Assembly: GCA_046724395.1 (NCBI GenBank)
Contig: JBKOWM010000054.1
Span: 1 to 16,126 of the forward strand
DNA length: 16,126 nt
Direction of reading: 5' to 3'
Source: DATAEU01 sp046724395
GTDB taxonomy: Bacteria; Actinomycetota; UBA4738; HRBIN12
Shown here: piece by piece, positions 1 to 6,728 of the stretch
Layout: the number at the start of each line of letters is the position of its first letter
Position numbering within the stretch: the stretch's first letter is position 1
The notes under the pieces: generated by a model
Seen by the model: only the letters and a program-made list of their open reading frames with translations
Database searches by the model: none
What the model was told of the DNA's origin: nothing
Program-made: the position numbers and the translations under genes

Positions 1-1
1 C

Positions 2-652
2 CGCGACGCCTTGGAAGCGAAGAGACTGCGTCGCGATGGCCTGGCGCTCGAGGTCGAACCCGGTCGATCGATGTACGCGGACGCGGGGATCCATTTGGCG
101 ACGGTTCGAAACGTGAAGCGGGAGCCCGGCCGCGATCCCGAGCGATGGATCGAGACGGACACGACCGAGATGTTCCTGGCGGACCTCATGATCGAACATG
201 ACGTTTTTCCCGTGATCGTCGCCTCGCGCGCCGCCACGGCCGGCGGCGAGCCGGCCGACGTCGTGGGCATCAGCTGCGGCTTCGACGTCCTCGCGACCGA
301 CCTGCGCCTTCCCGACGTGCGGCCCGGCGACGTCCTCGCGTTCCTCGACACCGGGGCGTACCAGGACGCGACGTCGAGCAACTTCAATGCGATGCCGCGC
401 CCGGCGACGGTGCTGGTTTGCGACGACGCCGTGGAACTGGTCAAGCGGGCCGAAACCGTCGACGACGTGTTCCGCCGCGACGTCGTCCCCGCAAGACTCG
501 GGGGTTCGGGGGCTCAAGAAGCGAGCGCGAACGCGCGAGCGGTAGCCCCCGAGAGCGGGGGTTCGGGGGCTCAAGAAGCGAGCGCGAACGCGCGAGCGGT
601 AGCCCCCGAGAGCGGGGGTTCGCGGGCTTCTGAGAAAGGCGGCGATTCGTGA
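2..652 (+). CDS. PLP-dependent decarboxylase, DAP/ornithine family (C-terminal part, 5' end outside window)
   Basis: This is the C-terminal 216 residues of a fold-III PLP enzyme of the diaminopimelate/ornithine decarboxylase family; the reading frame is open to the left edge, so the start and the PLP-lysine domain are missing. Visible family motifs are EPGRSMYADAG (the EPGR phosphate/substrate loop), then ISCGFDVLATD (the Cys-x-x-Asp active-site loop given by the partner subunit), then DTGAYQ...SSNFN.MPRPATVLV, the usual beta-barrel end with the Tyr that contacts PLP. The substrate cannot be told from this half: diaminopimelate, an amino-acid-like polyamine precursor or another D/L-amino acid are all possible. 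The natural family end lies near FRRDVVPARL (about base 498). The last roughly 50 residues are encoded by a 57-bp tandem repeat and are Gly/Ser/Ala-rich low-complexity sequence. The TGA stop overlaps the GTG of the next gene (GTGA). Confidence 0.8.
   Translation, partial: RDALEAKRLRRDGLALEVEPGRSMYADAGIHLATVRNVKREPGRDPERWIETDTTEMFLADLMIEHDVFPVIVASRAATAGGEPADVVGISCGFDVLATDLRLPDVRPGDVLAFLDTGAYQDATSSNFNAMPRPATVLVCDDAVELVKRAETVDDVFRRDVVPARLGGSGAQEASANARAVAPESGGSGAQEASANARAVAPESGGSRASEKGGDS
500..621 (+). repeat. 57-bp tandem palindromic repeat inside the decarboxylase 3' end
   Basis: Two full copies with exactly 57-bp period (500-556 and 557-613) are followed by the first bases of a third (614-621), after which the sequence diverges. 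The two full copies look identical. Each holds an outer inverted repeat GGGGGCT / AGCCCCC (508-514 with 544-550; 565-571 with 601-607) and an inner GCGC/GCGC stem (525-528 with 533-536 in copy 1). The unit could therefore form a long cruciform or RNA hairpin. Because 57 is a multiple of three, the repeat is translated as a 19-residue unit without breaking the frame. It looks like a genome-dispersed REP-like palindromic element that has entered a gene end, but dispersal cannot be shown from one window. There are no spacers, so it is not CRISPR. Confidence 0.85.
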
Positions 653-1122
653 GCGCGGTTCGACTGGATCACGTCTCGGTCACGACGTCCGATCTCGACC
701 GCTCGATCGTGTTCTACCGGGACGTCGTCGGCCTGCCCGTCGCGGGCTCCGGTGAGCTCGAAGGTGCGGAGCTGGAGACGCTGCTCCGCCGCCCCGGCGC
801 GCGGGCGCGGTGGGCCGAGCTCGCCCTCGGCGGCGGCCGGGTGCTCGAGCTCCTGCAGTACCTCGCGCCCCACGAGGACGCGATCGACCAGCGGCCGTGG
901 CGCGCCGGCTCGACGCACATCGGGCTACAGGTCGAGTCGCTCGACGCCGTGCTCGCGAGGCTGGCCCACGTCGGCGTCGAGGTGTCGGAGGTCGTGACGC
1001 TCAGCGAGCCGGGATGGGAGGGCGTCCGCTGCGTGTACTCGAGCGATCCCGACGGCGTCACGATCGAGCTCCTCGAGCGGGTCGTCGTCGTGCCGGAGGT
1101 CGAGGAGCGCCTTCCGGGCTAG
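649..1122 (+). CDS. VOC-family (glyoxalase/methylmalonyl-CoA epimerase-like) protein
   Basis: This 157-residue protein has the two-module beta-alpha-beta-beta-beta fold of the vicinal oxygen chelate superfamily. The start LDHVSVTTSDLDRSIVFYRDVVGLP is typical. The four expected metal ligands are present: His8, Glu67 (in RVLELLQY), His90 (in THIGLQV) and Glu140 (in GVTIELLE), so a catalytic metal site is likely. The spacing resembles methylmalonyl-CoA epimerase and lactoylglutathione-lyase-like proteins, but the exact reaction cannot be assigned. The GTG start overlaps the TGA of the upstream decarboxylase, suggesting cotranscription and coupled translation. The TAG stop shares the palindrome CTAG with the stop of the convergent ABC permease gene. 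Confidence 0.85.
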   Translation: MSAVRLDHVSVTTSDLDRSIVFYRDVVGLPVAGSGELEGAELETLLRRPGARARWAELALGGGRVLELLQYLAPHEDAIDQRPWRAGSTHIGLQVESLDAVLARLAHVGVEVSEVVTLSEPGWEGVRCVYSSDPDGVTIELLERVVVVPEVEERLPG

Positions 1123-2198
1123 GCGCGCTGCTCGCGCAGAGCCAACACGCCGAGCGCGACCATCGCGACGGCGAACGCGAGCAGCGCGAGCAGCCGGCCG
1201 ACCACGTCGACGAACCCTGCCCCCGCGATGAACACGTCGCGCAGCGCGACCGCTGCGTGCGTGAGCGGAAACACCTGCGAGAGCCACCGGAGCGGCGTCC
1301 ATAGTGTCTGAACCGGCCAGAAGAGGCCCCCGAGGAAGATCTGCGGGAGGAGCACGAGCGGGATGAACTGCACGACCTGCAGCTCGTTCCGCGCATAGAA
1401 CGACAGCGCGATGCCAAGGTTCACCGACCCCACGACCAGCAGGACGATGACGAGCAGAACCAGCCAGACGGGTCCGGCGATCGCGACGTTGAGCACCCAG
1501 ACGGCGTACGCGAGGATGATGAGCGACTGGACCAGCGCGAAGCCAACGAAGCCGAACAGGTAGCCGAGGAGCACCTCCACGCGGGTGGCCGGCGATGCCA
1601 TCAGCCGATCGAGCGTTCCCGATGACCGTTCGCGCAGGAACGCGACGCTCGTGAGCAGGAACGTGAAGAAGAACGCGAAGACGACCTCCAGCACGGGGGC
1701 GTACGCGTCGATCGTCGACAGCGTGGCCGATCCGTAGATCGGCACTTGGACGACCCGCAGCGGGTTGGACACGCCAGTCTCCGAGGCCACCTGCTGCAGC
1801 GCCGCCGTCGTCGCGACCATGACCGGGCCCTGCAGCCCCGGGTCGGTGCCGCGGACGATCACGCGGATCTCGCCGGCCGGCGACACCGGAAGGACGACGG
1901 CGCCGGCGAGCTCGCCGTCGCGGACGCGCGCTTGTGCGCCCGCCTCGTCGACGACCGCGGTCACCTCCACGCCCTGCTGATCGTCGAGGGCGTCGACGAA
2001 CCGCGAGGCCAGCGGCGACCCGGGGCCCGCGAGGACGACGCCGATTGGCAGCGGCTCCTTGCCGCTGTCGCCGATGAGGTAGCCGATGAGGATCATGACC
2101 ACGAGCGGCACGACGACGATCAGTCCGAGCGTCCTCGGGTCGTGACGGAACTGCCGCACGATGCGCCCGGCGATGGCGCCGACACGACCCAGGTTCAC
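1119..2198 (-). CDS. ABC-2 type transporter permease (exporter membrane subunit)
   Basis: This 359-residue integral membrane protein is of the ABC-2 (NatB/YhhJ-like) type. One N-terminal membrane helix (about residues 24-42) is followed by a large extracytoplasmic domain (about 43-165). A cluster of hydrophobic helices follows at about 167-187, 208-235, 243-267, 276-293 and 333-353. The cytoplasmic loop RERSSGTLDRLMASP (about 189-203) is the characteristic ABC-2 element next to the ATPase. The GTG start was chosen because it overlaps the TGA of the ATPase gene (GTGA at 2195-2198) and gives a normal length; the much longer open frame upstream is only a shadow. The transported substrate is unknown; drugs, lipids or glycans are the usual range. 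The gene ends in the same CTAG as the convergent VOC gene, leaving no room for a terminator. Confidence 0.88.
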   Translation of the reverse strand: MNLGRVGAIAGRIVRQFRHDPRTLGLIVVVPLVVMILIGYLIGDSGKEPLPIGVVLAGPGSPLASRFVDALDDQQGVEVTAVVDEAGAQARVRDGELAGAVVLPVSPAGEIRVIVRGTDPGLQGPVMVATTAALQQVASETGVSNPLRVVQVPIYGSATLSTIDAYAPVLEVVFAFFFTFLLTSVAFLRERSSGTLDRLMASPATRVEVLLGYLFGFVGFALVQSLIILAYAVWVLNVAIAGPVWLVLLVIVLLVVGSVNLGIALSFYARNELQVVQFIPLVLLPQIFLGGLFWPVQTLWTPLRWLSQVFPLTHAAVALRDVFIAGAGFVDVVGRLLALLAFAVAMVALGVLALREQRA

Positions 2199-2938
2199 GA
2201 GGCCGCCTCGCCCCGCCGCCGCGCGAACGACAGATACGCCTCCTCGATCGTCGCCGCACCCGTTCGCTCGCGGAGTTCGGCGGGCGCGCCCTCGGCGATC
2301 GTTCGCCCGGCGTCGATCAGCGCGACGGCGTCGCATCGGTCCGCCTCGTCCATGACGTGGGTCGTCAGGAGGACGGTCGAGCCGTCTTTGTTGAGCGAGC
2401 GGAAATGCTCCCAGAGACCGATCCGCAGGACGGGATCGACGCCGACGGTCGGCTCGTCCAGGAGCAGGAGGCGCGGCCGGTGGATCATCGCGCAGGCGAG
2501 GTTCGTGCGCTGTCGCATGCCGCCGGACAGGTCGCGGACGGGCGTGCTCGCCTTGTCGGTCAGGGAGACCAGCGCGATGAGCTCGTCGGCACGCCGATGC
2601 GCATTGCGCCGCGTCAGGCCGAACAGCCGGCCGAAGAACACGAGGTTGTCGACGACGGGCAGGTCGTCGTACAGCGCCGGCGCCTGCGTCATGTACCCCA
2701 CGTGCGCCGCCGTCGCCAGCCCAGGCCGGCGTCCGAGGACCAGCACCTCGCCCGCGGTCGGACGCAGGAGCCCCGCGAGAACCCGGATGAATGTCGTCTT
2801 GCCCGACCCGTTCGGGCCGAGCAGACCCATGATCGTTCCTGCGGGTACCTCGAGGTCGAGGCCGTCGAGCGCTCGGACAGATCCGAACGTCCGCACGAGT
2901 TCGTGGGCGACGATCGCCGGGGAGCCGTGCTCGCCCAT
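2195..2938 (-). CDS. ABC-2 type transporter ATP-binding protein
   Basis: This is a 247-residue cytoplasmic ATPase of the DrrA/CcmA/NatA-like exporter class. All nucleotide-binding elements are present: Walker A GPNGSGKTT (41-49), Q-loop Gln85 (GYMTQAP), signature LSGGMRQR (137-144), Walker B LLLLDEP (157-163) and switch His194 (TTHVMDEAD). It pairs with the permease whose GTG start overlaps its stop. The ATG is preceded by no clear Shine-Dalgarno sequence. The gap to the upstream NagB-like gene is 35 bases and contains a hairpin followed by four Ts on the coding strand. The exporter may therefore be either the tail of the catabolic operon or a separately controlled pair. Substrate unknown. 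Confidence 0.9.
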   Translation of the reverse strand: MGEHGSPAIVAHELVRTFGSVRALDGLDLEVPAGTIMGLLGPNGSGKTTFIRVLAGLLRPTAGEVLVLGRRPGLATAAHVGYMTQAPALYDDLPVVDNLVFFGRLFGLTRRNAHRRADELIALVSLTDKASTPVRDLSGGMRQRTNLACAMIHRPRLLLLDEPTVGVDPVLRIGLWEHFRSLNKDGSTVLLTTHVMDEADRCDAVALIDAGRTIAEGAPAELRERTGAATIEEAYLSFARRRGEAAS

Positions 2939-2944
2939 GCGTCG

Positions 2945-2968
2945 AAAAGGCTATCGGGCGACGGCCCG
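2945..2968 (-). terminator. possible weak intrinsic terminator/attenuator between NagB-like gene and exporter
   Basis: On the minus strand a CGGGC-CGTC-GCCCG hairpin (2955-2968) lies just after the NagB-like stop codon and is followed a few bases later by TTTT (2945-2948). The stem is only five perfect pairs and the T-run is short and displaced, so complete termination is doubtful; partial termination would lower exporter expression relative to the catabolic genes. Confidence 0.3.
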
Positions 2969-2973
2969 GGCGA

Positions 2974-3876
2974 TCACACCTGCCACTCGGGATGGTCGGC
3001 GAGCGGGTGGCTCGCGGTCTCGCGCGTCGCCGTGATGACGGCGTCGGGGTGCCGCTGAAGGAGCGTGATCGGGTACTCGGGTGTCGGCTCCGCGAACAGC
3101 GCCACGCGAAACGCCGTCTGCTTCCATGCGCCGGTGTCGCTGTAGAGGCGGACTCGCGACGCGGACAGACACTCTCGCATGCCGAGCGTGATCGACATCG
3201 GCGGGACGAATTGGTACGCGCCGCCGAACGTTCGGTGCGCGAGCGCAATGATCGTGTCGGGGTTGTTCTCCTGCACCCGGATCGTCGAATGCGCGAGCTC
3301 CTCGAGGGAGACCCGAAGGTAGGGGTGACGGCTCGCCTGGTTGTAGGCGACGTGGCCGTCCTGACCCCACCCGCCGATCGTCACGTCGACTGGAGCCGCC
3401 GCGATCGCGTCGGCGACCGCATCGGCCGTCGACGGCGCAAGCCACATCCGCTGCTCCTCCGGCACCGTGAGCTTCGGGTCGATGCCGCCGTAGAAGTGCC
3501 GCATCATGAACGAGCGGAAGTTGTACGGATGTCCTTCGGGCAGCGGGCGTCCCTGCCGGTCGAGGCACTCGTCCATGTGGAACACCGTCATCTCGCGCAG
3601 CGAGATGCGGCGGCCGTTGACCTCCTCGGTCCACGGCGCGTACCACGCCGATGGACCGCACGGGACGATCGCGCGCGTCGGCCGCGCGTCGGCGTTGTTC
3701 GCCTCGATCAGGTCGGCGAGCTCGCGGGCCATGAGGCGCCCCATCTCTGCGGAGTCGGACACGATGCGGAACGGGACGCGGGGTCGGTGTCGCTCGAGCG
3801 CCTCGACGGGGATCCGGCACCATCGCTCGAGCTCGCGCGGATCGACACGGGCGTCGCGCGCGGCGAAGGTCGTCAC
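2974..3876 (-). CDS. glucosamine-6-phosphate deaminase/isomerase (NagB-like) family protein
   Basis: This 300-residue protein aligns by motif with NagB aldose-ketose isomerase/deaminases. FHMDECLD (residues 99-106) corresponds to the FNMDEY active-site Asp loop. GGWGQDGHVAYNQ (168-180) corresponds to GGIGNDGHIAFNE, and Asp173 and His175 match the catalytic Asp141/His143 pair of the E. coli enzyme. Lys252 in DTGAWKQTAF fits the lysine near the sugar phosphate, and ITLLQRHPDA matches the C-terminal motif. Two things are unusual: the position of catalytic Glu148 is Gln180, and the phosphate-loop region reads VPCGPSAWY instead of LPTGGTP. It may therefore act on another phosphosugar or have changed chemistry. 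The GTG start overlaps the stop of the preceding small gene (GTGA). No NagA-type deacetylase is recognised in the window. Confidence 0.8.
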   Translation of the reverse strand: MTTFAARDARVDPRELERWCRIPVEALERHRPRVPFRIVSDSAEMGRLMARELADLIEANNADARPTRAIVPCGPSAWYAPWTEEVNGRRISLREMTVFHMDECLDRQGRPLPEGHPYNFRSFMMRHFYGGIDPKLTVPEEQRMWLAPSTADAVADAIAAAPVDVTIGGWGQDGHVAYNQASRHPYLRVSLEELAHSTIRVQENNPDTIIALAHRTFGGAYQFVPPMSITLGMRECLSASRVRLYSDTGAWKQTAFRVALFAEPTPEYPITLLQRHPDAVITATRETASHPLADHPEWQV

Positions 3877-4184
3877 AGGTCGAGGACCTCGTACAGCTCT
3901 GTACGTGACGAGGTCATCGTCGGCGCCTGCTGGCGGAACAGCTCCTCGTGCTCCTCGTCGGCGCCCACCCGGCCGATGGCCGCGACCGCGTCCGCGAGCG
4001 TCGGGAACTCTGCCTCCCACACGATCGCGTTCGTCGGTTCGGGGCCGGCGTACGGCTGAAGCCGACGCCCGCGGGGCAAGTCCGGGCGCCGCCGCTCCAT
4101 CTCGGCGAATCGAGCCTCCATCTCGAGGAAGGCCTGGCGATCGCCGGGCGCGTACTCCTGCACGAAGCGGACCACGTACGTCAC
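3873..4184 (-). CDS. small NIPSNAP-like dimeric alpha/beta-barrel protein
   Basis: This 103-residue protein (MTYVVRFVQEYAPGDRQAF...) has the pattern of a single ferredoxin-like alpha/beta-barrel unit. It opens with a beta strand, then a charged helix rich in Glu/Arg (FLEMEARFAEMERRR), a central strand (TNAIVWEAEF), a second helix (LADAVAAI) and a C-terminal strand (RTELYEVLDL). NIPSNAP and related dimeric barrel proteins share this order. The role is unknown; family members occur as accessory proteins or small isomerase-like enzymes next to sugar catabolic genes. The GTG start overlaps the stop of the AraD-like gene, and its own stop overlaps the start of the NagB-like gene, so it is embedded in a translationally coupled series. 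Confidence 0.6.
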   Translation of the reverse strand: MTYVVRFVQEYAPGDRQAFLEMEARFAEMERRRPDLPRGRRLQPYAGPEPTNAIVWEAEFPTLADAVAAIGRVGADEEHEELFRQQAPTMTSSRTELYEVLDL

Positions 4185-4858
4185 GTCGACTGTCCGTAGC
4201 TCTCGTGATAGCGCGTCCACCACTTCTCGATCTCGGCGGGCGGAAGTGGACTCGGCTCGCCCAGCCGCGTGGCCAACAGGAGCGTCTTGGCGGCGTCCTC
4301 GACCATTGCCGCCGCCTTCACGGCTCGGGCCGGGGTCGCGTCGAACGCGAACACGCCGTGGCGCGCGAGCAGCGCCGCCGGGGCTCGCGTGCGGACTGCG
4401 AGGATCGCCTCGGCGATGTGGCCGTCCTCGTTGTCGACGTACGGCGCGCACGGGATCTCGCCGCCGAACTCGTCCGCCATCGCGGTCAACGCGCACGGAA
4501 TGGGGCGCCCCACGGCCGCCCACGCGGTCGCGAAGTTCGAGTGCGTGTGAACGACGCCCCCGATCGACGCGTCATGCCGGTACAGCGACACGTGATGCCT
4601 GGTGTCGACGCTCGGACGCAGATCGCACGAGACTCCGTCCGGGACCCGCTGCGCCGCGACCGGGCAGCCCTCGAGGTCGACGACGACGAGGTCGTCGGGG
4701 CGAAGCGTCTCGTAGTCCACGCCGCTCGGCTTGATCACCACGAGACCGGCGTCTCGGTCGATCCCGCTGACGTTGCCGCTGTGCATCACACACAGGCCGA
4801 GCGCCGGCAGCTGCCGGTTCGCTGCCCAGACGGCGCGACGGAGCTCCCCGAACGTCAT
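4181..4858 (-). CDS. class II aldolase/epimerase, L-ribulose-5-phosphate 4-epimerase (AraD/UlaF) type
   Basis: This 225-residue protein has the class II aldolase/adducin fold. Motifs in order are SGNVSGID (27-34, phosphate-binding loop), VIKPSGVDYETLRPDDLVVVD (41-61), PSVDTRHH (82-89), VHTHSNFATAWAAVGR (103-118) and LLARHGVF (163-170). His104, His106 and His167 are the expected zinc ligands. The AraD-specific features MADEFGGEIPC, with Asp129 like catalytic Asp120, and the terminal YGQ, with Tyr221 like Tyr229, favour an L-ribulose-5-phosphate 4-epimerase-like activity over a fuculose-phosphate aldolase. No AraA or AraB is seen here, so the true substrate may be another ketose phosphate made by the adjacent PfkB kinase. 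The ATG start overlaps the kinase TGA (ATGA). Confidence 0.85.
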   Translation of the reverse strand: MTFGELRRAVWAANRQLPALGLCVMHSGNVSGIDRDAGLVVIKPSGVDYETLRPDDLVVVDLEGCPVAAQRVPDGVSCDLRPSVDTRHHVSLYRHDASIGGVVHTHSNFATAWAAVGRPIPCALTAMADEFGGEIPCAPYVDNEDGHIAEAILAVRTRAPAALLARHGVFAFDATPARAVKAAAMVEDAAKTLLLATRLGEPSPLPPAEIEKWWTRYHESYGQST

Positions 4859-5937
4859 CGAACTCCCTGGGCGCCGAGCGCCCGCGCCAGGTCTCCCGCT
4901 AGCATTACGCCGGATCGCGCGGCCAGCCGGCCAACGGCGGCGAGATTCGCACCCGGATGAATGGTGTGCGGCGACGTCGCGTTCAGGCTCGCGAGCAGAA
5001 CGCCCAGCGAAAGCGCATCGTCGAACGCGTCGTCGTCGCCCACGAGCGATAACCCTGCCGCCAGTCCGACGAGGATCCCCGCGAGCAGCGCGTCGCCGCA
5101 GCCGGCGGTGCTTACGACGTCGACGGTCGGCGCCGGACGATGCGCCCAGCGGCCGTGCCGGATCGCGAAGGCGCCGGCGTCGCCCGCCGTCACGACGACG
5201 GCCACGTCGCGGGCCTCGCCGAACGCCGACGCGCAGTCGTCGAGGAACCCTGCGGGACGCGTGAGGTCGAGATCGCCGCCGACGATCGTCGAGGCCTCGT
5301 GGCGATTCAGCGAGACGAGGTCGACGAGGTCGAACATGCCGGCCTCGCGCGCCGGTCCGAGCTCGCCCGAGACGAACGACGCCGCCCTGAGAGCGCCGTG
5401 CGCGCCTGCGAGCTCGAGCAGCCGCCTCCGCGGCTCGAGCGGCACCTCCGGTTGCGCCAGAGCAATGGTCGAGGCGTCCAACAGGCCCGCGGCCGCCTCG
5501 ACGTCACCGGACGAAAGCGTGGCGGCGGCCGAGTCCGTCGTCGTGATGTTGCCGCCCTCGCCGTCGGGGTACTGAAAGCAGACGCTGAACAGGGTCGGTC
5601 GGTCGGCGACCGTTCGGACGCGCGTTACGTCCATGCCCGCGGCCCGCATCTCGGACAGCATCCGCGCGCCCGCGTCGTCGTCGCCCACCGCCCCGACCGG
5701 CGCGACGTGGAAGGGATCCCCGTCCGGCCGCGCGCCGAGGAGAACGGCGACGTGATGCGCGACGGTGTGCAGCTTGCAGTAGTCGTGGACGTCGAGCAGC
5801 CGCGCCGCCCTGCTCTCGTCACGCCCGATCGTTCGGTTGCCCTCGACCGCCAGGAACACGCCCGTCCCGATCCCGCCGACCCCGACCAGCCGCCGGAACG
5901 GCGCGCCGGCCGAAAGCGCGATCGACGGGTCGATCAC
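4855..5937 (-). CDS. PfkB-family carbohydrate kinase
   Basis: This 360-residue ribokinase-fold kinase transfers phosphate from ATP to a sugar or related hydroxyl compound. Visible elements are the N-terminal strand RLVGVGGIGTGVFLAVEGN (16-34), APVGAVGDDDAG (79-90), SLNRHEA (209-215), VVVTAGDAGAFAI (247-259) and the PfkB signature VVSTAGCGDALLAG (274-287) with catalytic Asp282. The anion-hole motif is GCGD rather than the usual GAGD. A segment DYCKLHTVAHHVAVLLG (52-68) replaces the common NVA motif, suggesting an unusual substrate pocket. The substrate is not predictable. The GTG start was chosen because it overlaps the stop of the FAH-family gene and is followed at once by a full kinase domain; the longer open frame is an artefact. 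Confidence 0.85.
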   Translation of the reverse strand: MIDPSIALSAGAPFRRLVGVGGIGTGVFLAVEGNRTIGRDESRAARLLDVHDYCKLHTVAHHVAVLLGARPDGDPFHVAPVGAVGDDDAGARMLSEMRAAGMDVTRVRTVADRPTLFSVCFQYPDGEGGNITTTDSAAATLSSGDVEAAAGLLDASTIALAQPEVPLEPRRRLLELAGAHGALRAASFVSGELGPAREAGMFDLVDLVSLNRHEASTIVGGDLDLTRPAGFLDDCASAFGEARDVAVVVTAGDAGAFAIRHGRWAHRPAPTVDVVSTAGCGDALLAGILVGLAAGLSLVGDDDAFDDALSLGVLLASLNATSPHTIHPGANLAAVGRLAARSGVMLAGDLARALGAQGVR

Positions 5938-6728
5938 GATGGGCGCCTGACAGGGTTCGTGAGCCGGCCGATTCGCTCGATCTCGATCGTGACCTCGTCG
6001 CCGTCGCACAGCCAGACGGGCGGCCTCCGTGCGAACCCGACGCCGGGCGGGGTACCGGTCGCGATGACGTCGCCCGGCTCGAGCGTGATCGTCGCCGAGA
6101 TCGATGAGATCAGCTCGGCGACACCGAACACCATCTGCGCGGTCGACGACGACTGCATCTCCCTTCCGTCGATGTCGCACCGGATGGCGAGCGCCTGAGG
6201 GTCCGGGATCTCCTCCGGCGTGACGAGCACGGGCCCCAGCGGAAGGAACGTGTCGATCGCCTTCCCCAGCATCCATTGGGACGTACGGGACTGCAGATCT
6301 CGCGCGGACACGTCGTTCGCGCAGGTGTAGCCGCCGACGCAGGCGAGCGCCGCGTCGATCGGAACGCGCGCGGCTTTCCGGCCGACCACCACCGCGAGCT
6401 CCGCCTCGTAGTCCGGTTGGCTCGTCTCGGGCGGGATGACGATCGGCTCACCCGGTCCGATCACGCTGTTCGCGAACTTCGCGAACATGATGGGCGCCTC
6501 GGGGATCGGTACCCGGGCCTCGGCCGCGTGGTCCCGGTAGTTCAGGCCAATGCAGACCACTTTGCCCGGCCGTGGCACGGGCGCCGTGAGATGGACGTCG
6601 GCGAGCGGGACTGGCGTACCTTCGACCGCCTCGCCAGTCGCGAGAAACGCAGCCAGGTCCTCGCCCATCGGGACGATCGAGTCGTGCTCGACGCGGCCGA
6701 AGCCACCCGCGAAGGAGACCAGCCTCAC
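5934..6728 (-). CDS. fumarylacetoacetate hydrolase (FAH) family protein, sugar 2,4-diketo-acid hydrolase-like
   Basis: This 264-residue protein carries the FAH domain from about residue 56 to the end. GKVVCIGLNYRDHAAEA (55-71) is the family entry motif. The metal site is Glu108 and Glu110 (DYEAELAVV) plus Asp139 (CANDVSARD). Lys156 (MLGKAIDTFLPLGP) and EPGDVIATGTPPGVG (217-231) complete the active site. Members cleave C-C bonds in beta-diketones or decarboxylate/tautomerise keto acids. In sugar clusters, close relatives are 2,4-diketo-3-deoxy-L-fuconate/rhamnonate hydrolases, which release pyruvate plus a hydroxy acid, and this fits the neighbouring dehydrogenases. The N-terminal lead (about 50 residues) is somewhat short for the family. 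The GTG start overlaps the stop of the zinc dehydrogenase gene. Confidence 0.85.
   Translation of the reverse strand: MRLVSFAGGFGRVEHDSIVPMGEDLAAFLATGEAVEGTPVPLADVHLTAPVPRPGKVVCIGLNYRDHAAEARVPIPEAPIMFAKFANSVIGPGEPIVIPPETSQPDYEAELAVVVGRKAARVPIDAALACVGGYTCANDVSARDLQSRTSQWMLGKAIDTFLPLGPVLVTPEEIPDPQALAIRCDIDGREMQSSSTAQMVFGVAELISSISATITLEPGDVIATGTPPGVGFARRPPVWLCDGDEVTIEIERIGRLTNPVRRPS

Noticed and set aside
500..621. CRISPR array
   Set aside because: The units are directly adjacent with no unique spacers, are in frame with a gene, and there are no cas genes.
925..2259. 444-codon open frame on the minus strand overlapping the VOC and permease genes
   Set aside because: Arg-rich, low-complexity translation typical of an off-phase frame in GC-rich DNA; the permease in another phase has clear family motifs.
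2199..3248. N-terminal extension giving a 709-residue permease
   Set aside because: The added part reads through the ATPase in the wrong phase and is Arg/Ser-rich; the GTG overlapping the ATPase stop gives a normal ABC-2 permease.
5140..6198. 352-codon open frame antisense to the kinase and FAH genes
   Set aside because: Arg/Asp-rich composition with no motifs, and it covers parts of two well-supported genes.
6468..6487. Repeated TTCGCGAA palindromes as regulator sites
   Set aside because: They encode the FAKFAN segment of the FAH protein; similar TTCGCGAA-type strings recur in the permease and binding-protein genes where Phe-Ala-Lys-Phe is encoded, so codon choice explains them.
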